From Actinomycetes bacterium (lineage in GTDB: Bacteria > Actinomycetota > CALGFH01): a DNA stretch of 5,836 nt. The notes under the pieces were generated by a model. It saw only the letters and a program-made list of their open reading frames with translations. It had not been told where the DNA came from and did not search any database. Position 1 is the stretch's first letter, and every line of letters starts with the position of its first letter. The stretch covers positions 1 through 5,836 of the forward strand of contig JASLIH010000487.1 of NCBI GenBank assembly GCA_030152105.1. The letters run 5' to 3'. Positions 4,918 to 5,836 of this stretch are shown one piece after another. Made by a program: the position numbers and the translations under genes.

Positions 4918-5836
4918 CTGCCCCGCAGGTGCTGGTGGCGATGAGTGGGGGAGTGGACTCGTCGGTGGCGGCGGCGCTGGCCGTGGAGGCTGGCTGGGAC
5001 GTGACCGGGGTGCACCTGAAGCTGGCCGACACGCCCGGTCATCTGCAGGTGCAGGGGAAGGGATGCTGCACCCTGGCTGACGCCGACGACGCCCGGCGGG
5101 TCGCGGGCACGCTCGGGGTCCCGTTCTACGTCTGGGACATGGCCGAGGAGTTCCAGCGGGCGGTGGTCGACGACTTCGCCGCCGAGTACGCGGGCGGCCG
5201 CACCCCGAACCCGTGCGCCCGCTGCAACGAGCAGGTCAAGGTGGTCGGGCTCCTGGCCCGGGCCCGCGCCCTCGGCTTCGACGCCCTGGTAACCGGCCAC
5301 TACGCCCGGGTCGAGGGCGGCCGGCTGTACCGGGGGGCCGATGCCGCCAAGGACCAGTCGTACGTGCTGTACATGCTCGGCCCGGCCGAGCTGGAGCACC
5401 TGCGCCTGCCGCTGGGCGGGCTGAGCAAGCCGGAGGTGCGGGCGACGGCGGCCCGCCTCGGCCTGCGGACCGCGGCCAAGCCGGAGTCCTACGACGTCTG
5501 CTTCGTCCCCGACGGCGACACCGCCGGGTGGCTGGAGCGCCGCTTCGGGCCCCGGCCCGGGCAGGTGGTCGACACCGCCGGCCGGGTCCTCGGCCACCAC
5601 CGGGGTGCCTACCGCTACACGGTCGGCCAGCGGCGCGGGCTCGGGATCGCCGCCCCCACCCCCCGCTATGTGCTCCGGGTCGAGCCGGCGGCCGGCCGGG
5701 TCGTGGTGGGGGAGCGGGCCGAGCTGGCCATCACCACCATCGAGCTGGAACAGGCCACCGCCACCGACGGCCGCCCCCTGCGCCCTGGCAGGGCCAAGGT
5801 CCGCCTCCGCGCCCACGGCACCGAGGTCGGCTGCCG
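4914..5836 (+). CDS. mnmA: tRNA 2-thiouridine(34) synthase MnmA, truncated by the window edge
   Basis: MnmA adenylates U34 of Lys, Glu and Gln tRNAs and replaces its 2-oxygen with sulfur received as a persulfide, which improves decoding accuracy. The first 307 residues are present; the family is about 350-375 long, so the C-terminal part of the beta-barrel domain lies beyond the edge. Visible motifs are the PP-loop ATP site SGGVDSS (11-17), GCC (50-52), NPCARCN (99-105) with Cys101 and Cys104, TGHYAR near 127-132, KDQSY (146-150), YDVCFVPDGD with Cys196, and YTVGQRRGLGI (235-245). By alignment to E. coli MnmA, Cys104 and Cys196 match the catalytic pair Cys102/Cys199, and Cys101 stands where E. 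coli has Asp99. The GTG start overlaps the desulfurase TGA by four bases (GTGA). The next in-frame ATG (4941) is inside the ATP-binding strand and is too late. There is no AGGAGG, so initiation probably depends on coupling. Confidence 0.96.
   Translation, partial: MTAPQVLVAMSGGVDSSVAAALAVEAGWDVTGVHLKLADTPGHLQVQGKGCCTLADADDARRVAGTLGVPFYVWDMAEEFQRAVVDDFAAEYAGGRTPNPCARCNEQVKVVGLLARARALGFDALVTGHYARVEGGRLYRGADAAKDQSYVLYMLGPAELEHLRLPLGGLSKPEVRATAARLGLRTAAKPESYDVCFVPDGDTAGWLERRFGPRPGQVVDTAGRVLGHHRGAYRYTVGQRRGLGIAAPTPRYVLRVEPAAGRVVVGERAELAITTIELEQATATDGRPLRPGRAKVRLRAHGTEVGC

Noticed and set aside
3528..5816. A 762-codon minus-strand open frame opposite the desulfurase and mnmA
   Set aside because: It is a composition shadow: no recognisable motif, Arg/Pro/Gly-rich, and fully overlapped by two well-identified genes.

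Overview
The window is very GC-rich. All its convincing coding sequence is on the + strand, in three tightly packed genes with almost no intergenic DNA. Codon third positions are mostly G or C, two of the three genes start at GTG, and both downstream protein families look most like actinobacterial forms. I infer an actinomycetote (Actinomycetota), possibly a deep or uncultured lineage. I cannot name the genus from sequence alone.

Layout. Bases 1-48 form a perfect 18-bp inverted repeat at the very left edge. Bases 43-3504 (start uncertain) encode a class A penicillin-binding protein with one membrane anchor, a GT51 glycosyltransferase domain and a transpeptidase domain. Unusually, about 470-490 residues precede the anchor. 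That extension is rich in Ala, Arg, Gly and Pro, has two hydrophobic stretches, and carries two zones of 11-residue periodicity. Bases 3514-4917 encode a NifS/IscS-type cysteine desulfurase, with a Shine-Dalgarno sequence overlapping the PBP stop codon. Bases 4914 to the right edge encode the first 307 residues of MnmA, the tRNA 2-thiouridine synthase. Its GTG start overlaps the desulfurase stop (GTGA).

How they work together. The desulfurase and MnmA form a recognisable pathway pair. The desulfurase takes sulfur from cysteine as a persulfide, and MnmA uses that sulfur to thiolate the wobble uridine (U34) of Lys, Glu and Gln tRNAs. Adjacent desulfurase and mnmA genes are known in actinobacteria and Bacillota. 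The PBP polymerises and cross-links peptidoglycan. It is joined to the pair by position and probable co-translation, not by an obvious shared pathway.

Most worth a second look: the PBP extension and its 11-residue repeats; the edge palindrome; a two-part stem-loop reaching to 3 bases before the mnmA start; an insertion, a local codon-use change and a low-complexity tail in the desulfurase; and the CxxC plus distal Cys pattern in MnmA that could ligate an iron-sulfur cluster. I see no RNA gene, mobile element, CRISPR array or clearly new multigene system here.
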